A DNA stretch of 64,000 nt from Paenibacillus sp. FSL H3-0469 (GCF_038051945.1 NZ_CP150302.1:310001-374000), one strand, 5' to 3'. Positions 25,564-34,524 are shown, numbered from the stretch's first letter. Program-made: numbers and translations. Notes: generated by a model not told the origin, from the sequence alone.

Positions 25564-26349
25564 ATGTACTACCTGGGCTTATTGATTGAATATCTGAAGA
25601 ATTATATGAAAACACGTTTAACCTACCGCGCGGATTTCTGGGTGGAGGTCATCTCCGACCTGTTGTTCCAGGCGACGAACTTTATCTTCATCCTGGTCAT
25701 ATTCATGCATACCGACAGCCTGGGCGGCTGGAATCAGAACGAAGTGGTGTTCGTCTACGGCTTCTTCATGGTGCCGTTCGGCGTATTCAGCTGCTTCGTC
25801 AATATGTGGGGCTTCAGTGAACGGTATATTGTCAAAGGCGAAATGGACCGCATCCTGACCCGTCCGGCGCATAACCTGTTCCAGATCTTCCTGGAAAATG
25901 TGGACCCGCCGTCCCTGTTCGGCTCTATCATCGGGCTGATCGTTATGGCGATCAGCGGCAGCAATCTGGGCCTGCCGTTTGAATGGTGGACCTTGCCGAT
26001 GCTGATACTTCTGACCCTCAGCGCAGTAGCCATTTATACGGGGATCTATACGACACTGACTTCGTTGTCGTTCTATTCGGATGCCCCTACGGGCATTCTG
26101 CCGCTGATGTATAACATCCAGACGTACGGACGTTATCCGGTAACGATCTACAACCGGGCGATTCAGGTGCTGCTTACCTGGATTATCCCGTTCGCTTTTG
26201 TCGGGATCTATCCGGCTGCCTTGTTCCTGCACCGCGATGAGATGCGGACGATGGCCCTGCTGACCCCGCTGGTTGGCGTGGTCTTCCTCAGCATCGGCCT
26301 GATGGCCTGGAGCTTCGGCGTCAGGCGGTATAAGGGCGCAGGTTCTTAA
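25564..26349 (+). CDS. ABC-2 family permease, second subunit
   Basis: 261 residues with six TM segments and the same family layout: GEMDRILTRPAHNLFQIFLENVDPPS corresponds to the DGSI-IQFIRP stretch of the first subunit. It ends RRYKGAGS. Separated from the first permease gene by only 8 bases, so the three genes form one operon. Its ribosome site is weak, consistent with translational coupling. Confidence 0.87.
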   Translation: MYYLGLLIEYLKNYMKTRLTYRADFWVEVISDLLFQATNFIFILVIFMHTDSLGGWNQNEVVFVYGFFMVPFGVFSCFVNMWGFSERYIVKGEMDRILTRPAHNLFQIFLENVDPPSLFGSIIGLIVMAISGSNLGLPFEWWTLPMLILLTLSAVAIYTGIYTTLTSLSFYSDAPTGILPLMYNIQTYGRYPVTIYNRAIQVLLTWIIPFAFVGIYPAALFLHRDEMRTMALLTPLVGVVFLSIGLMAWSFGVRRYKGAGS

Positions 26350-26376
26350 CGGACTGGAATCTAATAGAATTACGGG

Positions 26377-26425
26377 GAGGGTTGTCCCGCAGCTTCGGAA
26401 GAGGCTGCCGGGGCAGCCCTCTTTG
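26377..26425 (+). terminator. Terminator after ABC-2 operon
   Basis: GAGGGTTG-CCC-GCAGC pairs with GCTGC-GGGG-CAGCCCTC as a long imperfect stem, then a short T run. Confidence 0.65.
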
Positions 26426-26459
26426 TCAATAAAATACAGCAAACGCTATCCGTAGGATG

Positions 26460-26528
26460 TGCGCTTTCAAGTGAAATGTACTATCCATATGCTAGGAAAA
26501 TACTACTTATCTAAAAGTTGAAAGCGCA
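26460..26528. promoter_or_regulatory. 11-bp inverted repeat upstream of ROK kinase, cre-like
   Basis: TGCGCTTTCAA (26460-26470) and its exact complement TTGAAAGCGCA (26518-26528) lie 47 bases apart before the ROK gene. The second reads TTGAAAGCGCATAAT, one base from the CcpA cre consensus as I recall it. Control by CcpA or a ROK-linked regulator is possible. Confidence 0.45.
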
Positions 26529-26582
26529 TAATAAGGTAAGAAGACATACAGCAATCTATCGGGGAAAGAAGGTTGGGGCAAG

Positions 26583-27566
26583 ATGAGCAAGTATATAGTA
26601 GGAATCGATCTGGGTGGAACCAATATCAAAGCAGGCCTATTCGATGAACATTTCACAGCAGTGGAGGAGCTGTCAATACCCACAGAAGCGCAGCAGGGTC
26701 CGGCGCATGTGCTGGAGCGGATCCGGCTTGCTGTTACACAGTTATGTGCAGGAAGCGGGGCTAACGAGTCTCAGATTGCCTGTATGGGCATGGGAATCCC
26801 TGGTCTGCTCGACCCGGAGGAGGGACTGTCGGTCTTCTCACCGAATTTTCCCGGCTGGGAGCAGGTCCATGTGGTCAACGAAATGAAGCCTTACTATGAC
26901 TTCGAAGTCTACATAGATAACGATGTGCGGGTTAATCTATACGGGGAATGGCAGCGGGGGGCCGGACAAGGCCATAAGCATCTGATTCTGCTCACTCTCG
27001 GCACTGGTCTCGGCTCCGGGATGGTTCATGACGGCAAGGTGATCTACGGGACAACCTACAGCGCTGGTGAGATCGGACATATGAATATGTTCCGGCAGGG
27101 ACGGCCCTGCCGCTGCGGAAGCTCCGGATGCCTGGGGCGGTATGTATCTGCGGTAGGGATGGTGAATACCTTCAAGGAGAAGCTGGAAGCAGGAAGGGTC
27201 AGCCTGATTCAGACCTGGACCGGGCAGGACCAGGAGCAGATCACGGCGCAGATGATCTCAGAGGCTTATGATCTTGGAGACCCCTTGGCAATTGAGGTCA
27301 TGCATGAGACGGGAGAACTGCTGGGGTTCGGGCTGGCGAATGTGATCAATCTGCTGAACCCGGAGCTGATTATTATCGGGGGCGGCATGGCCGCAGCAGG
27401 AGACCGTCTCCTGAATAGTGTCCGCGATACTGTAAATGCCCATGCGCTGAAGCTGTCCGCAAGCCGGTGCCGGATTGTTCAGGCAGAGCTGGGCAGCAGG
27501 GCGGGCACATTGGGTGCGGCTGTGTATGCTTATCAGAAACAGAGCAGGCACAACGATATAGATTGA
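26583..27566 (+). CDS. ROK family sugar kinase, probable glucokinase
   Basis: 327 residues. N-terminal phosphate loop GIDLGGTNIKAGLFD, the sugar-site motif NDVRVNLYGEW, GLGSGMVHDGKVIYG, AGEIGHM, and the ROK zinc site CRCGSSGCLGRY with preceding His. No N-terminal HTH is present, so it is an enzyme and not a ROK repressor. Family members phosphorylate glucose, and some other hexoses. It stands alone, preceded by a cre-like inverted repeat. Confidence 0.9.
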   Translation: MSKYIVGIDLGGTNIKAGLFDEHFTAVEELSIPTEAQQGPAHVLERIRLAVTQLCAGSGANESQIACMGMGIPGLLDPEEGLSVFSPNFPGWEQVHVVNEMKPYYDFEVYIDNDVRVNLYGEWQRGAGQGHKHLILLTLGTGLGSGMVHDGKVIYGTTYSAGEIGHMNMFRQGRPCRCGSSGCLGRYVSAVGMVNTFKEKLEAGRVSLIQTWTGQDQEQITAQMISEAYDLGDPLAIEVMHETGELLGFGLANVINLLNPELIIIGGGMAAAGDRLLNSVRDTVNAHALKLSASRCRIVQAELGSRAGTLGAAVYAYQKQSRHNDID

Positions 27567-28155
27567 ACTAAAAAATACTAGTGAAGCTGGAGCTAAAAAC
27601 GGACCGGAGAGATCTTATCCCCGTGGAAACGCTACTTTTTGCAACGTAACGGACTCAGGCGACCTTATAGTCTCGCTATGAGACGTTTCGGAGCTGATGT
27701 GCAAAGGATAAGGCCTGTGGAGTCCGTTACTCGCCCAATTGGCGACTTTCTTCCCAAAGAAGAGCACCTCAGTCCGTTACGCGAAGGCAAACGCCCCTGA
27801 AAGAACAACGCCCGCTTGGAAAAAAGATGTAATTTGAAGGGGGATTGCGTCTGCCCCATTCTAACTGAGCAGAAATGCGCTGATGCAAAACTATTGAAAT
27901 TCAATAATTCACCATATGTCCATATAAAAGCCCGGAATCGACATGAATCGTCAAATTAACCCAATGAATATAGTAACTGACAGGCGATATACTGATAACA
28001 GTGCAGATAAATGGAATATATATCCTTCTCTTTTAAGGAAGAAGATTGGATGATCCGGTTCTTCCATACTGCGCATTATAATCACGGGCAGATTGAATGA
28101 ACCGTTAGCAGGTTGCTGAAGGTCTTCATGTGTTCGATAAGGAGCCGTTCATGTT
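27567..28155. repeat. 589-base intergenic region with 50-bp-spaced inverted repeat units
   Basis: No gene is supported. AACGGAC occurs at 27598-27604 and 27648-27654, and its inverse GTCCGTT at 27722-27728 and 27772-27778. Each pair is exactly 50 bp apart, and the pairs face each other. Longer similarity is visible, for example GGACTCAGGCGACCTTAT against GGACTCCACAGGCCTTATCC on the other strand. The remaining part (27870-28155) is AT-rich and holds only an imperfect hairpin near 28022-28046. Confidence 0.65.
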
Positions 28156-29088
28156 ATGAATCTCGTAATTGGGGGTAATGGCGGTCTGGGCCATTCTATC
28201 ACACAAGAATTACTGTCACGGGGCAAGCTGGTGACAGCTACATACCACCGTTCCAGTCAGGCTCTGCGCAGGCTGAAGGGGCCGCTGCTGACCATGGCAG
28301 CAGTAGATGTAATGAATGAGAAGGTGCTGGCTGAAGCGCTGAATGGGGTGACAACCGTCTATTTCTGTCTTAATGTGCCGTATCAGGACTGGTACTCTAT
28401 CATGCCGGAGGCGCTGGAGCGGGTAACCCGCCTGCTTAGGAGCGGACAGACGCTGGTATTTCCGGGCAATATCTACGGTTACGGCAAGCTCCAATATCTT
28501 CCGGCGGATGAACGCCATCCGAAGGAGGCACGAACCCGCAAGGGGAAGCTGCGGAATCAACTGGAGGAGCTGCTGAAGACGGAGGCTGAACGGCGGGGCT
28601 TCCGTTACGTGATTCCGCGATATCCGGATTATTACGGTCCCAATGTCACGAACCGGTTATTCGGACCGATCTTCAGCGGAGCCCTCCAGGCCAGAACGAT
28701 TAAGTGGCCAGTGAAGCTGGATGTCCCGCATGATCTGGTCTATATCCGCGATGCGGCCAGGGCGGCCGTGCTGCTGGCGGAGAGCGGCGAGCAGGGGGAG
28801 TGGCATGTGTCCGGCTCCGGAGCTATTGAAGGGCGGCAATTCCTGATGCACATCCAGCAAGCGGCTGGCAGCAAGGGGAAGTGCTGTGCGCTGCCGGCAT
28901 GGGCAGTCGGAGTAGCCGGTGTGTTCAATAAGGAAGCGAACGAATTCCATGAGCTTCTATATGAATTCGAGTATCCGCTCCTGCTGAATGATAATAAATT
29001 CATGATGCGGTTCCCCGAATACAATCCGACATCGTATAAGCGGGCCATTAGGGAAACCATAGAATGGTTCCGCGAAGAGCTGGGCTAG
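28156..29088 (+). CDS. NAD(P)-dependent epimerase/dehydratase-like protein
   Basis: 310 residues of extended-SDR fold. The glycine motif is GGNGGLGHSI at the N-terminus. FPGNIYGYG and a conserved Pro-Tyr segment (RYPDYYGPNV) resemble NAD-dependent epimerases. The usual YxxxK is not clear, and RKGKLRNQLEELL lies in that region. It resembles proteins annotated as NAD-dependent epimerase or saccharopine-like reductase. Substrate unknown. It is followed 110 bases later by an unrelated hypothetical gene. Confidence 0.8.
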   Translation: MNLVIGGNGGLGHSITQELLSRGKLVTATYHRSSQALRRLKGPLLTMAAVDVMNEKVLAEALNGVTTVYFCLNVPYQDWYSIMPEALERVTRLLRSGQTLVFPGNIYGYGKLQYLPADERHPKEARTRKGKLRNQLEELLKTEAERRGFRYVIPRYPDYYGPNVTNRLFGPIFSGALQARTIKWPVKLDVPHDLVYIRDAARAAVLLAESGEQGEWHVSGSGAIEGRQFLMHIQQAAGSKGKCCALPAWAVGVAGVFNKEANEFHELLYEFEYPLLLNDNKFMMRFPEYNPTSYKRAIRETIEWFREELG

Positions 29089-29198
29089 CGGATGAAGCCA
29101 AGGGAAATGAGCAGCAGTGCTTGTATAATAAGCTTGCAGAATTGTACGCTGTCCCGGGTAGCATGATATGCTATAGGCAGTAATACACGGGAGGTAAT

Positions 29199-29738
29199 AT
29201 GATGACACGCGACATACAACATATGCCTTATGGCTATGAACCGCCAGCCAATGAACGTAAGGGAACGCTGATCTTCTATGATTCGTTCGAGCATATATCG
29301 GATATGGAGCTGCTTAAGGCGGCGGAGACGGCAGTGGACCGCAGGTTCATGAAGCTGGTGCTCTACCCGCTGCATGAAGAAACCGTCCGGCGGATGACGA
29401 AGGAGCCGGTGAAAGCCTGGTATAAGCGGGATGACCGGCTGCATGAGTGGAAAAAAGAGCAGGGACAGTCCTTCATTACCGTGGAGAGCCTCGAAGGTAA
29501 GCGGAAGAAGTATACCCCGCTGGATTCGGCACTGCGTCATATCAGTGACATCTATCCTGCACCGTATTTTCTCTATCTGACTCCACATATGGCGAATCAG
29601 TTCGCCTCCTTCTCCTCCTTCGAGGAGTGGATCGTCAAGCTGCGTCTGCTTCTCTCCGAAGCGCCGGCAGAGGTCCATCCGCGCCTGGAGAAGTTCCGTC
29701 ACCGCTGGGATGTGGCAGGGGCGCCTCCCAAGGCCTGA
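29199..29738 (+). CDS. Hypothetical protein, possibly frameshifted at the C-terminus
   Basis: 179 residues not recognised as a named family. It is soluble, with IFYDSFEHISDMELLKAAETAVDRRFMKLVLYPLHEETVRRM and an aromatic stretch PYFLYLTPHMANQFASF. The reading frame ends at GAPPKA. In the next frame, without a stop, the sequence continues as GLILKMDWGAGQSFASTVEEILEDYVVK up to 29818, which looks like real protein. A one-base indel near 29728-29733 (CCCAAGG) would join them. An RBS (GGGAGG) precedes the start. Confidence 0.7.
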   Translation: MMTRDIQHMPYGYEPPANERKGTLIFYDSFEHISDMELLKAAETAVDRRFMKLVLYPLHEETVRRMTKEPVKAWYKRDDRLHEWKKEQGQSFITVESLEGKRKKYTPLDSALRHISDIYPAPYFLYLTPHMANQFASFSSFEEWIVKLRLLLSEAPAEVHPRLEKFRHRWDVAGAPPKA

Positions 29739-29841
29739 TACTTAAGATGGATTGGGGCGCAGGCCAGAGCTTCGCCTCCACAGTGGAAGAGATCCTTGAA
29801 GATTATGTAGTGAAGTAAGCCGTGTAGAAGAAGAGGCAACT

Positions 29842-29897
29842 CAGGCCAGCCGAGCCTTGACAGTAGTGTTAGACTGCTGCAAGGAATGGCTGGCCTG
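29842..29897. terminator. Large hairpin between convergent genes
   Basis: CAGGCCAGCC (29842-29851) pairs perfectly with GGCTGGCCTG (29888-29897). An inner CCTTG/CAAGG and CAGTAG/CTGCTG extend the stem. No long T run, so termination is likely but not certain. Confidence 0.55.
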
Positions 29898-29943
29898 TTC
29901 TGTGAAATGGTGTATAAATGCGCAGCAGTAAGGAAATCCCGGA

Positions 29944-30387
29944 TTATTTGTGAAGCCCGGCCTGCTTGCGTCTATAGGTGTACATTCTCCACTGATAATG
30001 GATGAAGCAGCCAATGCAGAAGCCGAGAATAGCAACCGTTGCTGCGATTCCGACCATCATGGTGAAGATATATCCGGCAATTGTCCAGCCGGCGAGAAAG
30101 CTGACCAGTCCGCCCGCCAGACAGAAGACGGCAATCTTCTGGTTGAATTGCTGCTGCTCCGGGTCTTCAAGCGCATAGGCGGAGCGCGGCTTCGTCAGCA
30201 GCGGGCTGCAGAGCCTGATGACGGGATTATATCCGAAGATTAGGCCAGATAATCCGGCGGCAAGCGGGAGGGCGAGAATCCAGTGGAGACCTGTGAGCAA
30301 GGCCAGTAATACAGATATGACAATGAAGGCCTGATTGAGCTTCACTAACGGCCGGGGAATTCCCTGCACTGAAGGCGTTTGATTCAT
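29944..30387 (-). CDS. DUF4395 membrane protein
   Basis: About 147 residues with four hydrophobic segments. It starts PSVQGIPRPLVKLNQAFIVISVLLALLTG and ends with FCIGCFIHYQWRMY, a Cys-x2-Cys within the last TM region. This is the DUF4395 layout: integral membrane proteins often found beside thioredoxin-like or rhodanese genes. Function unknown. The ATG at 30387 is chosen since AAAGGT lies 9 bases upstream; another ATG is at 30396. No redox partner gene is adjacent here. Confidence 0.83.
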   Translation of the reverse strand: MNQTPSVQGIPRPLVKLNQAFIVISVLLALLTGLHWILALPLAAGLSGLIFGYNPVIRLCSPLLTKPRSAYALEDPEQQQFNQKIAVFCLAGGLVSFLAGWTIAGYIFTMMVGIAATVAILGFCIGCFIHYQWRMYTYRRKQAGLHK

Positions 30388-30547
30388 GTAAATCATACCT
30401 TTCGTATTGGAATTATATAATTTAACTCGATTATAACGGCAGAACGTGGAAGTAGCAATCCTTATGTGCTACGAGCAAGAAACAGAAATTAAAATTTGAA
30501 ATTATTATCCATTGACAGGGGAAGTTTTTTTGTGGTTTTATTATGTA

Positions 30548-30572
30548 GACCAATTGTTATAATCATTGGATC
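30548..30572. promoter_or_regulatory. Candidate operator/-10 region of tetR-MFS operon
   Basis: CCAAT (30550-30554) and ATTGG (30565-30569) frame TATAAT at 30558-30563, with TAGACCA at the left edge, reminiscent of LmrA/YxaF operators. It lies 24-48 bases before the TetR start. Confidence 0.4.
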
Positions 30573-30595
30573 GTCAAGATAAGGAAGTGTAGAGC

Positions 30596-31165
30596 TTGTC
30601 GAACAAGCCTAATGCACGCGAAGCCATTGTGGATACGGCTTCCAGGTTGTTTTTTACACAGGGGTACCATGCTACCGGACTGAATCAGATCATCAAGGAC
30701 AGCGAATCGCCCAAGGGCTCCTTGTATTATTATTTCCCCCACGGCAAAGAGGAGCTGGCCCTGACCTGCATTAACCGGACTAGTGAAGAGGTAGCCCGTT
30801 TATTGCGCCATTATATGGAGGGCGAAGCGGCACCGGCTCAGGCTGTGCAGAATTTCATCATGTCTATGGCAGATGAAGCGGAGAAGTCCTCTTTTGAAGG
30901 ACTCGTTCCGTTCAGCTTCTGGGTAGCCGTGGAGACCTCCTGTGTCAGCCATGAGCTGCGCACTGCTTGCCAGTGTGTCTTCAGGGATTGGCAGGATATT
31001 ATTGCAAAGCGTCTGATCCGGGAGGGGGTACAGGAGGAAACGGCAGAGCGCAAAGCTTCGGTGGTGGTGTCCTTGTTCGAAGGAGCGCTGCTGCAGGCGT
31101 TGACCTGCAGAAATATTCAACCGCTGGAAGCAGCGGCAGAGTGCATTCCGGCAATACTGGCTTAA
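30596..31165 (+). CDS. TetR family regulator, LmrA/YxaF-like
   Basis: 189 residues from a TTG start with AAGGAAG upstream. N-terminal HTH: AREAIVDTASRLFFTQGYHATGLNQIIKDSESPKGSLYYYFPHGKEELA, very like B. subtilis LmrA and YxaF, repressors of drug efflux genes that respond to flavonoids. The C-terminal ligand domain contains FSFWVAVETSCVSHELRTAC. The DHA2-type MFS gene follows 54 bases downstream, exactly as lmrA-lmrB in Bacillus. Confidence 0.9.
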   Translation: MSNKPNAREAIVDTASRLFFTQGYHATGLNQIIKDSESPKGSLYYYFPHGKEELALTCINRTSEEVARLLRHYMEGEAAPAQAVQNFIMSMADEAEKSSFEGLVPFSFWVAVETSCVSHELRTACQCVFRDWQDIIAKRLIREGVQEETAERKASVVVSLFEGALLQALTCRNIQPLEAAAECIPAILA

Positions 31166-31219
31166 CCGTAATACGCAAGACCACAGAGAGATATACACAG
31201 ATACCAGGAGGATACGAGA

Positions 31220-32686
31220 GTGAACGCAACTATGACTGACAAGGGGTCAAGCAACCCCCGGCAATTCAAGACTTTACCCATTCTGATCTCCCTGCTGATT
31301 GCCGGCTTCATCGGCATGTTCAGTGAGACCGCCCTAAATGTAGCTTTAAGTGATCTTATGAATGTCCTGCAAATTACACCATCGACGGCGCAGTGGCTGA
31401 CTACCGCCTATCTGCTGACGCTGGGGATTCTGGTTCCGATCTCCGGAATGCTTCTGCAGTGGTTTACCACAAGACAGTTGTTCGTAGCTGCCCTATGCTT
31501 CTCCATTCTGGGCACGTTCCTTGCGGCAATGTCGCCGAATTTTGAGTTTCTGCTCACTGCGAGAGTGGTACAGGCGATGGGAACCGCGCTGCTGCTGCCG
31601 CTGATGTTTAATACGATTCTTATCATCATTCCTGCTGAGAAAAGAGGGGCCGCGATGGGACTTATCGGCTTGGTAATCATGGTAGCTCCAGCGATTGGAC
31701 CTACGATTGCCGGTCTGCTGATTGAGAGTCTCAGCTGGCACTGGATCTTCTGGCTATCGCTGCCATTCCTGGTGATCGCCCTAATTAGCGGAATTCTCTT
31801 CATGCAGAACGTCACGGAAGTGACAAAACCTAAGATTGATGTCCTGTCCATTATTCTGTCCTCCTTCGGCTTTGGCGGTATTGTCTACGGCTTCAGCAGT
31901 GCTGGTGAATCGGAAGGCTGGGGAAGTCCGAAGGTTATTATCGCCATCGTGATCGGTGCGATTGCCCTTATTCTATTCTGTATCCGCCAGTTGACGATGA
32001 AGCAGCCAATGATTGATCTGCGCGCCTTCAAGTTCCCGATGTTCGTGGTTGGGGTACTGATGGTCTTCATCTGTATGATGGTCATTCTCTCCTCAATGCT
32101 GATTCTTCCTATGTATCTGCAGCAGGGACAAGGGTATTCAGCCTTCAAGGCAGGATTACTGCTGCTGCCGGGCGGAATCATCAACGGTCTGATGTCGCCG
32201 GTCATGGGACGTCTGTTCGACAAATACGGTCCCAAATGGCTGGTTATCCCTGGACTGGTGCTCGTCGCTGTCTCCTTGTGGTTCTTCTCAGGGATTACAG
32301 CTACATCGACCGTTGTCTTCGTAATCGTGCTTCACAGTGTACTGATGATCGGAATCTCCATGATCATGATGCCTGCACAGACGAATGGTATCAATCAGCT
32401 TCCGCTGGAATACTACCCGCATGGTACTGCCATTATGAATACACTCCAGCAGGTGGCGGGTGCGATAGGTACAGCGCTGGCGGTAAGCATCATGACCTCC
32501 GGCTCCAAAAGCTACATGCAGACCGTCACTAACCCGGCTGATCCGCTGAACATCGGCGCTGCCTTCACTCATGGAGTGCAGAATGCCTTTATCTTCGGTA
32601 TGGTCATGGCTATTGTAGGTCTGGTGATTGCGTTCTTCCTGAAGCGTGTCATCGTATCGCACAAGACTCAGGCTTCGATGCATTAA
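31220..32686 (+). CDS. DHA2-family MFS drug efflux transporter, LmrB-like
   Basis: 488 residues with about 14 TM helices. Motif A-like SGMLLQWFTTRQLFVAAL, motif C VAPAIGPTIAGLLIE, and the DHA2 signature near WHWIFWLSLPF. Homologous to LmrB/EmrB proton-coupled multidrug exporters. GTG start with AGGAGG at 31206-31212. It is under the control of the preceding TetR by position. A paralogous TetR-MFS pair lies at 36.4-38.6 kb. Confidence 0.92.
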   Translation: MNATMTDKGSSNPRQFKTLPILISLLIAGFIGMFSETALNVALSDLMNVLQITPSTAQWLTTAYLLTLGILVPISGMLLQWFTTRQLFVAALCFSILGTFLAAMSPNFEFLLTARVVQAMGTALLLPLMFNTILIIIPAEKRGAAMGLIGLVIMVAPAIGPTIAGLLIESLSWHWIFWLSLPFLVIALISGILFMQNVTEVTKPKIDVLSIILSSFGFGGIVYGFSSAGESEGWGSPKVIIAIVIGAIALILFCIRQLTMKQPMIDLRAFKFPMFVVGVLMVFICMMVILSSMLILPMYLQQGQGYSAFKAGLLLLPGGIINGLMSPVMGRLFDKYGPKWLVIPGLVLVAVSLWFFSGITATSTVVFVIVLHSVLMIGISMIMMPAQTNGINQLPLEYYPHGTAIMNTLQQVAGAIGTALAVSIMTSGSKSYMQTVTNPADPLNIGAAFTHGVQNAFIFGMVMAIVGLVIAFFLKRVIVSHKTQASMH

Positions 32687-32706
32687 TTAATCTGCAATTG
32701 AATAAG

Positions 32707-32760
32707 AACCTCTCCTTGCTAAAACGGGCAACCATTTGGCGGGAGAGGTTTTTTTGTTTT
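32707..32760 (+). terminator. Terminator after MFS gene
   Basis: AACCTCTCC (32707-32715) pairs with GGAGAGGTT (32742-32750), followed by a T-rich run. Confidence 0.75.
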
Positions 32761-32860
32761 GTGGAGAACGATGATTTACATACTGGACTTCGTTTGGTTA
32801 ATACTGTATATTAAGCATAGATTAACGATGTATAGGCGAATCAAACAGGAGGGAATGCCG

Positions 32861-33193
32861 ATGAAGGTCAGCAAGGAAATGCTGAAGGGGAGCACGGGTA
32901 CGATGATCCTCACTCTGCTGCTGGACAGGCCGCTGTATGGGTACGAGCTGATTAAGGAGCTGGAGCAGCGCTCGCAGGGAGTTTTTGCCTTGAAGGAGGG
33001 TACGCTCTACCCGATTCTCCATGCGATGGAGAGTGAACGCTGGGTGGAAGCGTATTGGATGGAGGTAGACGGACGCAGACGCAAGTATTACCGGCTATTG
33101 GATGAAGGCAAGCACAAGCTGCAGGAGAAGAAGGCAGAATGGGCGCTGTTCAAGGGTGCCATGGATACCGTTCTAGGGGAGGGCAGCGGATGA
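32861..33193 (+). CDS. PadR family transcriptional regulator
   Basis: 110 residues: KEMLKGSTGTMILTLLLDRPLYGYELIKELEQRSQGVFALKEGTLYPILHAMESERWVEAYW is a complete PadR winged helix, with the conserved wing (RRRKYYRLLDEGKHKL). ATG 32861 follows AGGAGGG with a 7-base gap; the longer upstream frame is not protein-like. Its stop overlaps the start of the next gene (ATGATG), so PadR and the membrane protein are translationally coupled. PadR genes next to HAAS-domain proteins are a known recurring module. Confidence 0.92.
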   Translation: MKVSKEMLKGSTGTMILTLLLDRPLYGYELIKELEQRSQGVFALKEGTLYPILHAMESERWVEAYWMEVDGRRRKYYRLLDEGKHKLQEKKAEWALFKGAMDTVLGEGSG

Positions 33194-34524
33194 TGAAGCA
33201 GAGTAAGCAGGATCTGGAGCGTTACCTGGATACAGTATGCGCAGAAGTTAGAGCCAAAGGGATGCATAATGAAATCCGTGACGAGCTAAGCGGGCACTTC
33301 GCAGACCTGGTGACGGAGCGGCTGGAGCTTGGTGCTACCGAAGAAGAGGCTCAGCAGTATGCGATCAGGCAACTGGGTGATCCGCAGGCCGTAGGCAGAG
33401 AGCTGCACCAGATTCATAAACCGCGCATTCCCTGGGGGCTGCTGGCGGGTGTAATATTGTTGTCGGCGGTTAGTCTGCTGGGGATGGCAGCTGTGGAAGC
33501 GGGGTTCACTGAGGACTTTATTCCTAATGCTCTAATGTTGCGTCAATCTGTCTTTATCATCCTTGGTCTTGCAGCCATGACCGGGATGTTCTTCATCAAT
33601 TTCAAGCAATTGCAGCGGGCCTCAGGTTGGATTTATAGCGGAGCGCTAATATTGATTGTTGCCAGTCTATGGCTCGGTCCAGAGATGATGAATGGCAGCA
33701 GGCGCTATGTTTCTATTCTGGGATTCCCCTTTGATCTGATCGGTTGTAGTCCTTATCTCTTCGTTGTGGCGCTAGCAGGAATTTGGAAAAGACCAGGGGG
33801 ACAGAAGACTGCGGGCGGACGACTGAGGATTTGGATGGAGTTGGGCTTGCTGCTGCTGCCTGCGGCCATTTATATTCTCATCCTTTCTTTTGCCGAGCTG
33901 GTTGTATATCTGGTTGTTGCCTTGCCTTTGTATGTATGGATCACCCGGCGGTGGGTAAGAGCAGTCGTTGTTGCTGCAAGCTGTGTATCAGGAGTTGCCC
34001 TCTATGTCTGGAGTCAAATGTATTTACGCGACCAGTTCAACCATTATTTCTTTATCAGTGATGCGGAGAATGGCGTAGGTTTTCTTAACCGGATGATTCA
34101 CAGCGCCCTGACCTCCGCAGGCTGGGGAGGTCAGGGAATAACCGATTTGGCAGTGGAGGAGCGTTTGCCCTATCCGTATACAGATTTTTTCCCTTTGTAC
34201 CTGGTTCAGAGCTTCGGCTGGGCTGGCGGTCTGCTGCTGCTTGTGCTGGTCTGCTGGTTTATGCTCAGAATGTTCTCCTACGCTCGCACCGTAAGCGATA
34301 CCTATGGACGGGCGCTGATCCTGGCACTGGCTCTGATGCTCTCCATTCGTCTAATCTATGGGCTGACTATTCTCACCGGCAGAATGCCGCTGATCTCCAT
34401 ACCGTTCCCGTTCCTGAGCTACGGACAGCATGTGTTCATTGAATTCGCGGCTCTCGGGCTGCTGATGGGGGTCTACCGGCGGAAGGATATGCTCCCAGCG
34501 GGTCAAGCTCCATCTTCACTATAG
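33190..34524 (+). CDS. HAAS-domain fused to divergent FtsW/RodA/SpoVE (SEDS) protein
   Basis: About 444 residues. Residues 1-75 (DLERYLDTVCAEVRAKGMHNEIRDELSGHFADLVTERLELGATEEEAQQYAIRQLGDP) are a HAAS/DUF1700-type cytoplasmic helical domain. Then follow nine or ten TM helices with SEDS traits: GSRRYVSILGF, YPYTDFFPLYLVQSFGWAGG (the TDF of FtsW/RodA) and ISIPFPFLSYGQ near the end. SEDS proteins are peptidoglycan glycosyltransferases. Several normally conserved spots differ (no QPSE motif; Gln-Ser where FtsW has Glu-Glu), so activity is doubtful. Controlled with PadR. Confidence 0.85.
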   Translation: MMKQSKQDLERYLDTVCAEVRAKGMHNEIRDELSGHFADLVTERLELGATEEEAQQYAIRQLGDPQAVGRELHQIHKPRIPWGLLAGVILLSAVSLLGMAAVEAGFTEDFIPNALMLRQSVFIILGLAAMTGMFFINFKQLQRASGWIYSGALILIVASLWLGPEMMNGSRRYVSILGFPFDLIGCSPYLFVVALAGIWKRPGGQKTAGGRLRIWMELGLLLLPAAIYILILSFAELVVYLVVALPLYVWITRRWVRAVVVAASCVSGVALYVWSQMYLRDQFNHYFFISDAENGVGFLNRMIHSALTSAGWGGQGITDLAVEERLPYPYTDFFPLYLVQSFGWAGGLLLLVLVCWFMLRMFSYARTVSDTYGRALILALALMLSIRLIYGLTILTGRMPLISIPFPFLSYGQHVFIEFAALGLLMGVYRRKDMLPAGQAPSSL

